NCBI RefSeq assembly: GCF_001693515.2
Contig: NZ_CP042968.1
Location: 1,798,001 to 1,862,000, forward strand
Origin: Bradyrhizobium paxllaeri
GTDB taxonomy: Bacteria; Pseudomonadota; Alphaproteobacteria; Rhizobiales; Xanthobacteraceae
Length of the DNA: 64,000 nucleotides
Direction of reading: 5' to 3'
Shown piece after piece: positions 1 to 9,383 of this stretch. Within the stretch, counting starts at the first letter, position 1, and every line of letters starts with the position of its first letter. A program made the position numbers and the translations under genes. Under the pieces are notes generated by a model. That model saw nothing but the letters and a program-made list of their open reading frames with translations. It searched no databases and had not been told where the DNA came from.

Positions 1-68
1 TGGCGCGATTGCAGTCGAATCAACGAATCGCCTAGACCGTTAGCGGGGCTGGGAAGCGGAGAGTTAGT

Positions 69-167
69 ATGAGAGTCGCTTCCTTAGAAAGTGTACTGAC
101 GGCGGCTACGCTGGTATTGGCCATCGTCATCGTGCTGTGGGGAATCAAGATTTTCCACGGTGTGTGA
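69..167 (+). CDS. Small single-helix membrane protein (hypothetical)
   Basis: An unannotated-size ORF of 32 codons begins at ATG 69 and ends at TGA 165-167. A good ribosome binding site (GGAGAG, 58-63) lies five bases upstream, which is the main reason to believe in it. The peptide has a short polar N-terminus, one strongly hydrophobic stretch of about 18 residues (LTAATLVLAIVIVLWGI) and a short tail ending KIFHGV, so it should be a one-pass membrane peptide. I recognise no family. It could be a chance ORF in an intergenic region; the RBS and the clean transmembrane profile argue otherwise. Confidence 0.45.
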   Translation: MRVASLESVLTAATLVLAIVIVLWGIKIFHGV

Positions 168-387
168 GCGGGTGAGCTGGCGTCGAACAGAGACCTCCGG
201 TCAAGAAGAGGGCTCACGACAAAGGCACGGGCAGGGCGTCACTTCCGCGGCGGCGGAGGCCTTCTCATTTCTGATTGCCGAGGCATAGTTCGCCGGAGGC
301 TTGTCCCTTCCGACGCGTATCGGGTTTGGTTTACGGCTTGGCGTAAAATCCGCACAGGCCGCGAAAGGCATTGGTTTCAATTTCCGC

Positions 388-480
388 ATGCATTTTGGTT
401 ATTATCTGATGATCGCAGCCCTCGTTCTCATCGGGCTGGAAGTCCTTTACCGGCTCTATCAATTGGCAACATTCCTTTAA
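388..480 (+). CDS. Possible small membrane peptide
   Basis: ATG 388 opens a 30-codon frame ending at TAA 478-480. The product has a hydrophobic core (YYLMIAALVLIGLEVLY) followed by RLYQLATFL, consistent with a one-pass membrane peptide. No convincing ribosome binding site precedes the ATG, and the frame is open upstream to 289, so the true start is unsure. Support is weaker than for the peptide at 69-167. No family recognised. Confidence 0.25.
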   Translation: MHFGYYLMIAALVLIGLEVLYRLYQLATFL

Positions 481-672
481 ATCGCACGCGCAGGCTGCTG
501 TTTTTGCTCCGCGCGGATTGACGATTTGCCGCAATCACGCCGCTTTAGCGCCGGGGTCGTTCCCGTACGATTCCAATTTTAGTCGCAAAATTGCCGGCCG
601 ACTCACCTCATTCTCCGCGCGCGACGTGGTGACTGGGGGCACGTTCCGCTTTTTAAAATTGGAGTATCAATC

Positions 673-915
673 ATGCGAGTAGACCATCCGCAGCTTAATA
701 AGCGAGACCGCCGCGCTGAACCTTCATTTTGGGTTGAGGAACCGACCGACGACGCGCTTTCATTGCTTGAGAATGCCCTTCGCGGGGATGAGCCTGCCCT
801 TCGCCGCGACGAGCGGGCCGACGAAGCCAACGCGCTGATCGAGGAAAATGCCAGGCTTCGGGAGCTTCTGTCGCAACTATCGGACCTGATCCGCAAAAAC
901 GGCGTTCAGCGCTAA
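673..915 (+). CDS. Small charged coiled-coil protein, hypothetical
   Basis: An 80-residue product from ATG 673, with GGAG at 661-664 eight bases upstream. It is highly charged (Asp, Glu, Arg) and lacks any signal or membrane segment. The last 35 residues (ALIEENARLRELLSQLSDLI) have leucine/isoleucine spacing typical of a short coiled coil, so it is probably a cytoplasmic oligomerising protein. It stands alone and is followed 17 bases later by a strong hairpin terminator, which supports it being a real monocistronic gene. No named family recognised. Confidence 0.7.
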   Translation: MRVDHPQLNKRDRRAEPSFWVEEPTDDALSLLENALRGDEPALRRDERADEANALIEENARLRELLSQLSDLIRKNGVQR

Positions 916-932
916 CGCCCACGATCTGATTT

Positions 933-986
933 CGGCCCCGCCCCGGCAACAAGCGATTGCACCGCTGCCGGGGCGGGGCCGCGTTT
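933..986 (+). terminator. Strong intrinsic terminator
   Basis: A perfect 16-bp inverted repeat (933-948 pairs with 966-981), almost entirely G and C, encloses a 17-base loop and is followed by CGTTTATTT. It sits just after the small coiled-coil gene and most likely ends its transcript. The downstream T-run is short. Confidence 0.75.
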
Positions 987-1492
987 ATTTCCAGGAATTG
1001 CATTCACGCTGCCGCCGTTACGAAACGGCAGATGACCCGGCGGTTAGATTATTAAGCTGTGAACCCCATTAGTCTTCTGACTGGACGGCTTGCCAGAGTC
1101 CGCTATGCGCCGATGGCCACCAAATTCCGCAACGCAGCGATATGGCGCGATGGACCAACAGGCGACATTGCCTTTCCGGGGGTCTCGGGAAGAGGAGTAC
1201 GCTAGTTCCGATCAGCCGTCCGCATTTGCCCGGAGGAACCCGACAGACCCAGCTAAGCTGCAGCGACACGCGGTGATGGTCCCGGTCGCGTGGTCGACGT
1301 TGTTGTCGAGAAACGACAGCCTGCCGCGCAGACTCAGATTCGTGGCCCGCCGGATTCAATCGATATTCACGCACCACCGTGGCTGACTACGAAATCGCAC
1401 ATTTGAGTCATTGTCTGGCCATCAAGTTTTCGGAGACGAGGGGAGTTTCCGTCAGGATTGAGGAGTTACCATCGGATATGGGAGAGCAGCCG
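987..1492. other. Gap without a supported gene
   Basis: About 500 bases between the terminator and the MscS-type channel. Opposed frames of about 100 codons exist here on both strands (near 1069-1386), but neither has a ribosome binding site, recognisable domain or plausible protein composition. The stretch probably holds the promoter and leader of the channel gene; I could not pick out clear -35/-10 boxes. Confidence 0.4.
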
Positions 1493-4093
1493 ATGTTCCG
1501 CCGACTGTGGTTCGTAGCGTGGGCGTTGAGCCTCTTTTCCCTGCTGATTGTAGCCGGCGCTCAGGCTCAGACCGCACAGGCGCCGACATCGCCCAATCCG
1601 GATGTGGCTCCGCAGGCCGGTTCTCCTTCGGGTGCGCAAGCTACCGCGCAGCCAGCAAAACCGCCTGCCGCTCCGATCAACACGGCCGAGATCGTTGGAC
1701 GTGCCAACAAGAGTGTCGGCGTTGACATCGAGAAGAGGATCACGGGTTGGCAACAGGAGCTTTCGCGCCTGGAGAGCGACCTGCAAAAGGAGCGCTTGCG
1801 CTATTCGGAACTGAACGACTTCCGTGAGAAGCTCCAGCGCGTTCGCGGCGAGATTGGGAGCTTCCGCACGCAACTTGAACCTGCGCTCGCGGCCGCCAAG
1901 GACCAATTGGGCCTGCTCGGGCCGGCAGCGGCCGCCGGTCAACCACCCGAGCCGGACGACGTAGCACGAATTCGGGCTGACCGGACCTACTACCTCGGAG
2001 TGTTGACCGGAGGTCAGAAAGAGATCGAAACCGCCAACCTGCGCATCGACAAGCTCATCGATACCATCCAGGACATCCGTCGAAAGAATTTCGCGACGCG
2101 CCTGTTGCAGCCGGTCCCTGGCATCTACTCGTCTGCGACCTGGTCGACAGTGCCGGACTATGTCCCATTGGCCACGTCCCGCGTTCGCGACATCATGGCC
2201 GGCTGGTGGGGCAGCCTCGGCGATCAGGACGACGTGTTGCTCGTCGTTTTTGAAGCCGGACTGCTCCTGCTCGGGTTCGCTGTTGCCGCGGCGTTCGGAA
2301 CCTGGCGGTTGCGCCGCCGGCCGTCCGAGGAGATTGAGCAGCCCTTCTGGCGGCGGGCTGCTGTCGCCGGCGCCATCGCCTTGCTGTGGATATTGCCGGC
2401 CGTGGTGCCGATCGCATTCCTCTACGGGCTCGTCGCCGACACGCATCAATTGCCTAAAAACGTCGATTGGCTGCTGTACTCGACTGCGCAATCAATCATC
2501 ACCGTTCTCGCGGTCGGCGTGCTTGTCATCAGTGCGTTCGCACCGAGGATGCCGCATTGGCGGTTGATCCCCGTCTCTGATCGCACAGCACGTCGGATCT
2601 GCGGGCTCCTTCTGACGCTCGCAATCGTGTACGGCTTATCCACGTTGCTCTACATGGTCACCCGCGTCGTGCAGGCTCCCTTTGCGCTGACGGTCGCGGT
2701 CGCACTTCCGTCGAGCCTGCTTGTGGCCGGAATCATCGTTGCCATCCTTCTTACGCCGCTGGAGGGGCAGCACCAGGACCGGACCCTCTCACCGCGGCTG
2801 CTCGCCGTGCTGCGGGTCCCTGTCTGGATTGCAGTCGTCGCGATCGTCATATCGGCGTTTGCCGGGTACTTGGCGCTTGCTCGGTTTCTCGCGCAACAAT
2901 TGGTCGTGACCGTCTCCATTATGGCGTTTGCCTACCTGCTGCTGCTGTGGGTCGATGGACTGATGCAGGGCTTGGGCGACGACCGCGCAGCGACAGGCCG
3001 CTGGTTCAAGGAAAGCCTTGGTGAGCACCACGGGCGGCACGAGCAGTTGGCTCTGCCGATCGGCCTGTTCCTCAAGGCTGTTGTGATCATTCTGTCCGTG
3101 CCCCTCATTTTGCTCCAGTGGGGTTACAGCTGGCCGGAAGTCTACGACTGGTACACGCAGCTCTTCTTCGGTTTCCGGGTTGGCAACACCCAAATATCCA
3201 TTGCGGTGCTTCTCGCGTCGGTGATCGTGTTCGGGCTCGCCTATGGCGCCGCGCGACTTTTCCAGGGCTGGCTCGATGAGCGGGTCCTCAAGGCGGCGGG
3301 TATTTCGGGCGGCCTCCGCGATTCGATTCGCGTTGGCGTGGGATACGGCGGCGTCGTCATCGCAACGCTTGCGGCCTTCTCTTACGCGGGCTTCGACCTG
3401 TCCAGTCTCGCGATCCTGGCCGGCGCATTCTCCGTCGGTATCGGTTTCGGTCTGCAAAGCATCGTCAACAATTTCGTGTCAGGGCTGATCCTTCTAGCCG
3501 AGCGCCCCATCAAGATCGGTGACCTGGTCGTCGTCGGAGGCGAGGAAGGTTATGTTCGCAAGATCAGCGTTCGTTCGACCGAGGTCGAGACGTTTGAGCG
3601 AGCGAGTGTTGTGATTCCGAACTCGTACTTCATCACCGAGAAGGTGAAGAACTGGACGTTGCGCGACAACAAGCGTCGCATCGCGATCCCGGTTAGGGTT
3701 GCGAATGGCTCCGATCCGCGGGCGGTCAAATCGATTCTGCTCAAGGTCGCGCAGGACCATCCCAGTGTCCTGACACTGCCTGCACCATCCTTCGATTTTG
3801 AGGATTTTGGGTTAGACGGCCTCTCGTTCAAACTCTACGCCTTTGTCGATCTGCGCGCGGGCGGCAACGTGGCCGCTGATCTAAGGATCGCCATCCTGGA
3901 AGCCTTCCAGGAAGCCGGGATCCGGATCCCGTCCCGGCAGGCGGAAGTCACGTTTCAGACCACCGACTTGTTGCGTGAGACGGCGGAATATCTCTCAAGT
4001 GACGCTCATAAGACAAGGGTCGAAGCCAAAGGGCCTGCTGCAGGGCAGTTTGCCAATCTACCAAGACAGCCGGCAAATCTCGTCAGACCCTAG
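1493..4093 (+). CDS. MscS-family mechanosensitive channel with large periplasmic and multi-helix N-terminal region
   Basis: An 866-residue inner-membrane channel that should release solutes on hypo-osmotic shock. The N-terminus is a signal peptide (FVAWALSLFSLLIVAGAQAQ), then a Pro/Ala-rich linker and a periplasmic helical region to about residue 205, matching the DUF3772 type (GGQKEIETANLRIDKL). Around ten transmembrane helices follow. The MscS core begins near residue 640: pore helix VGIGFGLQSIVNNFVSGLI, then the beta domain (KIGDLVVV, VIPNSYFITEKVKNWT) and the C-terminal vestibule. I chose ATG 1493 because GGAGAG lies six bases upstream and it starts the signal peptide; an open frame runs back to GTG 1379, with ATG 1478 as an alternative. 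No partner genes adjoin it. Family assignment is firm; gating role is inferred. Confidence 0.9.
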   Translation: MFRRLWFVAWALSLFSLLIVAGAQAQTAQAPTSPNPDVAPQAGSPSGAQATAQPAKPPAAPINTAEIVGRANKSVGVDIEKRITGWQQELSRLESDLQKERLRYSELNDFREKLQRVRGEIGSFRTQLEPALAAAKDQLGLLGPAAAAGQPPEPDDVARIRADRTYYLGVLTGGQKEIETANLRIDKLIDTIQDIRRKNFATRLLQPVPGIYSSATWSTVPDYVPLATSRVRDIMAGWWGSLGDQDDVLLVVFEAGLLLLGFAVAAAFGTWRLRRRPSEEIEQPFWRRAAVAGAIALLWILPAVVPIAFLYGLVADTHQLPKNVDWLLYSTAQSIITVLAVGVLVISAFAPRMPHWRLIPVSDRTARRICGLLLTLAIVYGLSTLLYMVTRVVQAPFALTVAVALPSSLLVAGIIVAILLTPLEGQHQDRTLSPRLLAVLRVPVWIAVVAIVISAFAGYLALARFLAQQLVVTVSIMAFAYLLLLWVDGLMQGLGDDRAATGRWFKESLGEHHGRHEQLALPIGLFLKAVVIILSVPLILLQWGYSWPEVYDWYTQLFFGFRVGNTQISIAVLLASVIVFGLAYGAARLFQGWLDERVLKAAGISGGLRDSIRVGVGYGGVVIATLAAFSYAGFDLSSLAILAGAFSVGIGFGLQSIVNNFVSGLILLAERPIKIGDLVVVGGEEGYVRKISVRSTEVETFERASVVIPNSYFITEKVKNWTLRDNKRRIAIPVRVANGSDPRAVKSILLKVAQDHPSVLTLPAPSFDFEDFGLDGLSFKLYAFVDLRAGGNVAADLRIAILEAFQEAGIRIPSRQAEVTFQTTDLLRETAEYLSSDAHKTRVEAKGPAAGQFANLPRQPANLVRP

Positions 4094-4501
4094 GCTTGTT
4101 ACGAGCGCGATCGAGACGTTGCACTTTTCGACGATAGACTCGAGGCTAACGCTGAACTAGTTGGAGAACCAAACTCCTCGGTCACGGCAGAGCCGGACGA
4201 AGTCAACGCCACACAAAAGCCGCCTGGCGCTCGGCGAGCTGTATCCGCGAGCGGGCCCTCAATCAAAACGCACCCGATAGGCCGATCATCGTTATGCCTG
4301 CGGGCCACGCTAATGCGTACGTTGGCGAGGCTCCAAAGAGCGCGGAATGAGGACCATCTACAAATATTGTGCGCTTGGCGCCGCAGCCCCGAGCCATGAT
4401 CAGACATCGGCCCAAAAGGCGCCTAACGAAAGCCGATTTTTTTGCGCAGAATGAGTTCCAGTTATGGGGCGACGGAAACGAGTTGTGAAGGAGACTTCGC
4501 A
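4094..4501. other. Gap without a supported gene
   Basis: About 400 bases between the channel gene and the methyltransferase. No hairpin terminator, repeat or credible ORF stands out. The last part (4488-4493, AAGGAG) is the ribosome binding site of the next gene. Confidence 0.4.
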
Positions 4502-5428
4502 GTGAATTCTCACGCCCCACACCCTCAGATCGTATCCCATTGCCCGTTTTGCTCCTCAGCCGACATCCACGATACGAATCTACGCGCGCTCGATGATACG
4601 AGCCGTCGGCATTACCTGGTGTACGAGTGCAGCTCCTGCACCGGGCGCTTCGTTGCCGACCGGCCGGAACGGATCGAAAAGGTCGAGGACGAGACGGCGG
4701 CCGCCTTCGCCTCGCCTGAAAGGGTCGCCCAACAGCGCGCGCATTTCGCCTGGAAGCGAATTTTCGATGAGAACGACTATCCCTATTCGCTCATTCCATT
4801 GATCGAGCGCTGGGCGCCAGGACGACGCGTCCTCGATCTCGGATGCGGGGCCTCGCAGCTGCTGCCGATGTTGATGAAGCGCGGTTTCGACGTGGTCGGC
4901 TTCGAAGGCGATCCCGCCCGCGCGGAGGTGGCGCGCGAGAATGGCGTCACTATTGTGTCCGGCGACTGGCGCAAGATCGGTGATATTGTCGGCACCGCCC
5001 GCTTCGATTGCATCGTTTCGGACCAGGTTTTCGAGCATATGCTCGATCCAGTCGGCACCTTACGCTCGCTCAAGCCCGTGCTCGCCGATGGCGGCGTCCT
5101 GATCTTCCGTTTCCCCAATGAAGGAAGTTGGCGACGCAAGGCTGAACTCACCTGGGCGCGGCTTCGCGGCAACAACCGGCCGCTCTCCTACTTCGTCGAC
5201 CACTGGAATTACTTCAACGAACGAGCGGCGCGCACCTGCTTTTCGGCCGCGGATTACGAGGTACTGCGGATCAAGAAGGATCTGAGTTTGCACGGATTCC
5301 TCGTGCGCAAGGTGTTTCCGAATTTCGCGGCCTTTCCCGGCCTGCCGCAACTTGTCGCTCGCACGATCGCAGCGATCGACAGCAATGCGCTATCGAATGG
5401 TTTGACGGTGGTGTCGCGCCCAGTTTAA
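4502..5428 (+). CDS. Class I SAM-dependent methyltransferase with N-terminal Cys4 motif
   Basis: A 308-residue protein that should transfer a methyl group from S-adenosylmethionine; substrate unknown. Residues about 14-50 carry two Cys pairs (CPFC, CSSC) that probably bind zinc. The Rossmann-like SAM domain starts near residue 110 with motif I VLDLGCGASQLLPML, an acidic motif II end (VVGFEGD) and a later FDCIVSDQVFEHMLDP segment typical of the Methyltransf_23 type. The start is GTG 4502: AAGGAG sits eight bases upstream, better than the upstream TTG or ATG 4451. This zinc-plus-methyltransferase layout is common in enzymes near sugar or polyketide genes, but nothing like that adjoins here. Confidence 0.8.
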   Translation: MNSHAPHPQIVSHCPFCSSADIHDTNLRALDDTSRRHYLVYECSSCTGRFVADRPERIEKVEDETAAAFASPERVAQQRAHFAWKRIFDENDYPYSLIPLIERWAPGRRVLDLGCGASQLLPMLMKRGFDVVGFEGDPARAEVARENGVTIVSGDWRKIGDIVGTARFDCIVSDQVFEHMLDPVGTLRSLKPVLADGGVLIFRFPNEGSWRRKAELTWARLRGNNRPLSYFVDHWNYFNERAARTCFSAADYEVLRIKKDLSLHGFLVRKVFPNFAAFPGLPQLVARTIAAIDSNALSNGLTVVSRPV

Positions 5429-5511
5429 TGCCGCCTGGACCGGACGATACTAACCTTCGCGACTGGGTGGAGCCAGTAACAAGTCCGGCCATGTCCGCTA
5501 TGCCGGCGAAA

Positions 5512-5543
5512 GCAGAAGTAAAAGCCCTCATCCTGAGGGGCTT
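5512..5543 (-). terminator. Probable terminator of the Dpp-type operon
   Basis: Read on the minus strand, AAGCCCCTCA-GGA-TGAGGGCTT forms a nine-pair stem with a single bulged C and is followed by TTTACTTC. It lies 16 bases beyond the stop codon of the last ABC ATPase gene. It could also serve the convergent methyltransferase gene. Confidence 0.5.
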
Positions 5544-5558
5544 GGTGAGGATACGCTC

Positions 5559-6527
5559 TCAGGCCAGATGACATGCAACGAAATGTCCGTCGCTTCCTTG
5601 CTTCAATTCAGGTGCGCTCTCGCGGCAGCGCGGTTCGGCGATCGGGCAGCGGGTGTGGAAGTGGCAGCCACGCGGCGGGTTCATCGGGCTCGGCACGTCG
5701 CCCTGCAGGCGGATCCGCTTGCGCTTCACCTTCGGGTCCGGCACCGGCACCGCCGAGAGCAGCGCCTGCGTATAGGGGTGCCGGGGATGGCGGTAGAGCT
5801 CGCTGGCGTCAGCCAGCTCGACGATGCGGCCGAGATACATCACCGCGACGCGGTCGGAGATATGCTCCACCACCGAGAGATCGTGGGCGACGAACAGGTA
5901 GGTAAGGTTGAGCTCGGCCTGCAGATCTTCCAAGAGGTTGATGACCTGCGCCTGAATGGAGACGTCGAGCGCGGAGACCGGCTCGTCACAGACGATGAAT
6001 TTCGGCTCCACCGCGAGCGCGCGCGCAATCACGATGCGCTGGCGCTGGCCGCCGGAAAATTCGTGCGGATAGCGGCGCATGTGCTCGGCCTTCAGCCCGA
6101 CCTTCACGAGCAGGCTCGCCACGCGGTCGTCGCGTTCGCTGGCGGAGGAGGCGAGCTCGTGGATGGTGAAAGCTTCGCCGAGGATCGCGCCGACGGTCAT
6201 GCGCGGATTGAGCGAGGCAAAGGGATCCTGAAACACGATCTGCATGTTGCGCCGCATGGCGCGCAAATCGCCGCCGGAAAGGCCGCGCACGTCGTGCCCG
6301 TCGAAGACGACCTCGCCTTCGCTGGGTTCGACCAGGCGCAGCACGCAGCGCGCGGTGGTGGACTTGCCGCAACCGGACTCGCCGACCAGGCCGAGCGTCT
6401 CGCCGCGGTTGACCGCAAAGGATACGCCGTCGACCGCATGAACGCGGCCGACCTCGCGCGACAGCAAACCGCCCTTGACGGAAAAATGCTTCTTCAACCC
6501 GGTAACGCGGAGCAGGGGCTCGCTCAT
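5559..6527 (-). CDS. dppF: Oligopeptide/dipeptide ABC transporter ATPase (DppF/OppF type)
   Basis: A 322-residue cytoplasmic ATPase that powers peptide import with the DppD homologue. It shows Walker [10 protein letters not shown] near residue 53, the Q-loop in [11 protein letters not shown], the signature SGGQRQRI, Walker [14 protein letters not shown] and the switch histidine in LFVAHDL. The C-terminal extension [13 protein letters not shown] is the oligopeptide-transporter-type Cys motif. The ATG at 6527 overlaps the stop of the preceding ATPase by four bases (ATGA), so the pair is translationally coupled. It is the last gene of the importer operon. Confidence 0.92.
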   Translation of the reverse strand: MSEPLLRVTGLKKHFSVKGGLLSREVGRVHAVDGVSFAVNRGETLGLVGESGCGKSTTARCVLRLVEPSEGEVVFDGHDVRGLSGGDLRAMRRNMQIVFQDPFASLNPRMTVGAILGEAFTIHELASSASERDDRVASLLVKVGLKAEHMRRYPHEFSGGQRQRIVIARALAVEPKFIVCDEPVSALDVSIQAQVINLLEDLQAELNLTYLFVAHDLSVVEHISDRVAVMYLGRIVELADASELYRHPRHPYTQALLSAVPVPDPKVKRKRIRLQGDVPSPMNPPRGCHFHTRCPIAEPRCRESAPELKQGSDGHFVACHLA

Positions 6528-7516
6528 GCCGCAGCTCCCTGCTTCTCGCCGAGGTGGCAGGCCATGCGATGCCCGGGCGCGACCTCGCGCAGCAGCGGCT
6601 CCTCCGCCGCGCAGCGATCGAAGGCGAAGCGGCAGCGCGGCGCGAAGCGGCAGCCAGGCGCCGGATTGATCAGGATCGGCACCGAGCCGCCGATCGCCTC
6701 CAGCCGGGTCTTGTGTTTGCTGTCGAGGTCGATGCGGGGGATCGAGCGGATCAGCCCTTGCGTATAGGGATGGCGCGGGTTTTCGAATAGGCTGTCGACA
6801 TCGGCCTCTTCCACCACCTTGCCGGCATACATGACGACGACGCGCTGCGCGGTTTCGGCTACCACGCCCATGGCGTGGGTGATCAGCATGACAGCCATGC
6901 CGAAGCGGTCCTTCATGTCCTGCAGCAAATCGAGGATCTGCGCCTGGATGGTGACGTCGAGCGCGGTGGTGGGCTCGTCGGCGATGACGAGCTTGGGCTT
7001 GCAGGCCAGCGCCATCGCGATCATGACGCGCTGGCGCATGCCGCCGGAGAACTGGTGCGGATAATCATGCACGCGGCCGGCGGCATTGGGAATCTGCACC
7101 AGCTTGAACATTTCCACGGTGCGGGCGAGCGCGTCCTTCTTCGACAGGCCCTCGTGCCGGCGAAGGCTCTCGGCAACCTGTTCGCCGACGGTCAGCACCG
7201 GATTGAGCGAGGTCATCGGCTCCTGGAAGATGAAGCCGATATCCTTGGCGCGGATATCGTCCAGCTCGTGGCTCGTGAGCGGCACGAGGTCGCGGCCTTC
7301 GAACAGGATCTGACCTTGGACGATGCGGCCGGGCGGCATCGCGATCAGCTTCAGGATCGACATCGCGGTGACGGTCTTGCCACAGCCGGATTCACCGACC
7401 ACGCAGAGCGTCTCGCCCTTGTTGATCGCGATGTCGACGCCGTCCACCGCCTGCAGCATGCCGTCGTCGGTGGAGAAATGGGTTTTCAGGCCCTTGATTT
7501 CGAGCAGCGGCGCCAT
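6524..7516 (-). CDS. dppD: Oligopeptide/dipeptide ABC transporter ATPase (DppD/OppD type)
   Basis: A 330-residue ATPase, first of the two in this importer. Seen are Walker [29 protein letters not shown], signature SGGMRQRV, Walker [14 protein letters not shown] and the C-terminal oligopeptide motif [14 protein letters not shown]. The frame is open far upstream (to 8047), but that part is a shadow of the permease gene. ATG 7516 is chosen because it overlaps the permease stop (TGATG) and gives the standard start [10 protein letters not shown]. Coupled at both ends, it is clearly part of one operon. Confidence 0.92.
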   Translation of the reverse strand: MAPLLEIKGLKTHFSTDDGMLQAVDGVDIAINKGETLCVVGESGCGKTVTAMSILKLIAMPPGRIVQGQILFEGRDLVPLTSHELDDIRAKDIGFIFQEPMTSLNPVLTVGEQVAESLRRHEGLSKKDALARTVEMFKLVQIPNAAGRVHDYPHQFSGGMRQRVMIAMALACKPKLVIADEPTTALDVTIQAQILDLLQDMKDRFGMAVMLITHAMGVVAETAQRVVVMYAGKVVEEADVDSLFENPRHPYTQGLIRSIPRIDLDSKHKTRLEAIGGSVPILINPAPGCRFAPRCRFAFDRCAAEEPLLREVAPGHRMACHLGEKQGAAA

Positions 7517-8436
7517 CAGATCACCCGCCTCGCATCGAGTGCGTCGCGCATGCCGTCGCCGATGAAATTGATGGCGACGACGGCGACGAAGATGGCGCCA
7601 CCCGGGAACAATGCCCAATGCGGACCGATGTCGAGAAAGTCCTTGGCGTCGAACAACAGCCGGCCCCAGGTCGGGGTATCCGGCGGAAAGCCGAGGCCGA
7701 GAAACGACAGCGTCGATTCGGCGATGATCGCGGCGGCGACGTCGATGGTGCCGGCGATGATCACGGGGCCGACGGCGTTGGGCAGGATGTGCCGCACCAC
7801 CTGCCGCAACGGGCTGGCGCCGAGCGCGCGTGCGGCTTCGACGAATTCCTTCTCGCGCAGTGAGAGGAATTGCGCGCGCACCAGGCGCGCGACCGGCATC
7901 CAGCGCAGGCCGCCGATGACGAGCACGATCAGGATGAAGATGCCGCCCTCGGGACCGAACACCGCCTTGAGCCCGTCGCGGAACAGGTAGATGAGCAGGA
8001 GCAGCAGCGGCAGTTGCGGCAGCGACAGGAAGAGATCGGTGAGCCACATCAGCGCGTGTCCGAGCGCCCCGCGCGACATGCCGGCGAGCGCACCGATCAG
8101 TGTGCCGACGAGGACGGCGACGGCCATCGCCGCGAGCCCGACGGCCAGCGAGATACGGCCGCCATAGATCATGCGGGCGAGGATATCCTGTCCGAGATCG
8201 TCGGTGCCGAAGGGGTGGGCGAGCGAGGGGCCCTCGAGGCGCGCGCTGAAATCGATCTCGTTGATGCTCACGCGCCAGACGAAGGGGCCGAACACCACCG
8301 CCGCGATCAGGACAAGCAGCAGGAAGGCGCTGACCACGGCGAGCTTGTGGCGGCGATAGCGCCGCCAGGTCTCGCGCCAGGGCGACCAGGCCGGGCGCCG
8401 CTCAGCGGAAGGAGATGCGAGGGTCAAGCCAGCCAT
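7516..8436 (-). CDS. dppC: Peptide ABC transporter permease (DppC type)
   Basis: A 306-residue inner-membrane permease. It has an N-terminal helix followed by the BPD_transp_1 domain with GTDDLGQDILARMIYGGR, typical of DppC, and the EAA loop EAARALGASPLRQVVRHILPN that docks the ATPase. Its start overlaps the end of the DppB gene by 35 bases, an unusually long overlap; a downstream start would shorten the N-terminal tail but I see no better one. It pairs with DppB to form the channel. Confidence 0.9.
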   Translation of the reverse strand: MAGLTLASPSAERRPAWSPWRETWRRYRRHKLAVVSAFLLLVLIAAVVFGPFVWRVSINEIDFSARLEGPSLAHPFGTDDLGQDILARMIYGGRISLAVGLAAMAVAVLVGTLIGALAGMSRGALGHALMWLTDLFLSLPQLPLLLLLIYLFRDGLKAVFGPEGGIFILIVLVIGGLRWMPVARLVRAQFLSLREKEFVEAARALGASPLRQVVRHILPNAVGPVIIAGTIDVAAAIIAESTLSFLGLGFPPDTPTWGRLLFDAKDFLDIGPHWALFPGGAIFVAVVAINFIGDGMRDALDARRVI

Positions 8437-9361
8437 AAAGGATATCCGCGATCAGGTTGAACAGCACGACGAGACAGGCGAACACGAAGGTCACCGCCAT
8501 CACGACCGGCGTGTCGTTGGAAAGGATGGAAGAGATCAGCAGCGAGCCGATGCCGGGAATGCGAAAGATCTGCTCGGTGACGATGGCGCCGCCGAACACC
8601 GCCGGCATCTGCAGCGCGACCAGGGTGACGACCGGGATCATCGCGTTGCGCATCGCGTGCTTGACGATCACCCGGGGTTGCCCGAGCCCCTTGGCGCGGG
8701 CAGTGGTGACGTAGTCGAGGCGGATCACATCCAGCATCGCCGAGCGCACGAAGCGCGTCATCGAAGCTGCCTGGAACAGGCCGAGCACCATCACGGGCAT
8801 GATGGCCTGCCTGACCTGCTCGAACAGCCAGCGTATTCCGGTTGCCTTGATGTCACTCGAATAGACAAAGGGCAGCCAGTCCAGCGTGATCGAGAAGACG
8901 AGGATGAACAGCAGCCCCGTGAAGAAGGTCGGCAGCGAGAAGCCGATGAAGGCGAACGTGTTGGCGATCTGATCGAAGATCGAATAGGGCCTGGTCGCGG
9001 CGAACACGCCGACGGGTATAGCGATCAGCAGCGCCAGTATTTGCGCCGAGCCGATCACGTAGAGCGTGGTGGGCAGGCGTTGCAGGATGAGCGTGTCCAC
9101 GTTCATCCGGCTGACGAAGGAAAAGCCCCAGTCGCCCTGCACCATGGCGGCGAGCCAGTGCAGGTAGCGGAGGTAGATCGGATCGTCGAGGCCGAACTTG
9201 GCCCGAAGCGCGGCGGCGACTTCGGGCGGCACGTTGGGGTTGGTCGCCAGTTCACTGAAGGGATCGCCTGGCGCGAGCGCCAGGACGATGTACAGAACCA
9301 GCGAGATGCCGAGCAGGCTTGGCACGGCGATCAGGAGGCGACGCAGGACATACTGACTCAT
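8402..9361 (-). CDS. dppB: Peptide ABC transporter permease (DppB type)
   Basis: A 319-residue permease with the DppB hallmarks: N-terminal helix LLIAVPSLLGISLVLYIVLALAPGDPF, six helices in all, the EAA loop TTARAKGLGQPRVIVKHAMRN and the ending GWLDPRISFR. It lies 22 bases after the binding-protein gene and overlaps DppC. Acts in the inner membrane to import peptides or related compounds. Substrate cannot be read from the sequence. Confidence 0.92.
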   Translation of the reverse strand: MSQYVLRRLLIAVPSLLGISLVLYIVLALAPGDPFSELATNPNVPPEVAAALRAKFGLDDPIYLRYLHWLAAMVQGDWGFSFVSRMNVDTLILQRLPTTLYVIGSAQILALLIAIPVGVFAATRPYSIFDQIANTFAFIGFSLPTFFTGLLFILVFSITLDWLPFVYSSDIKATGIRWLFEQVRQAIMPVMVLGLFQAASMTRFVRSAMLDVIRLDYVTTARAKGLGQPRVIVKHAMRNAMIPVVTLVALQMPAVFGGAIVTEQIFRIPGIGSLLISSILSNDTPVVMAVTFVFACLVVLFNLIADILYGWLDPRISFR

Positions 9362-9383
9362 GAGGGAACAATCCCTTCGATGA

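Noticed and set aside
1090..1386. 98-codon frame upstream of the channel gene
   Set aside because: No ribosome binding site or family features, and an equally long frame lies opposite it at 1069-1377. Not credible as a gene.
5568..6767. 399-codon plus-strand frame opposite the DppF/DppD genes
   Set aside because: The opposite strand encodes two clear ABC ATPases; the plus-strand translation is His/Arg/Ala-rich and has no domain. It is a high-G+C shadow, as are similar long frames at 9489-11210, 11322-12398, 18803-19753, 20677-21624, 21873-23099, 33401-34903, 34982-36775 and 46458-47804.
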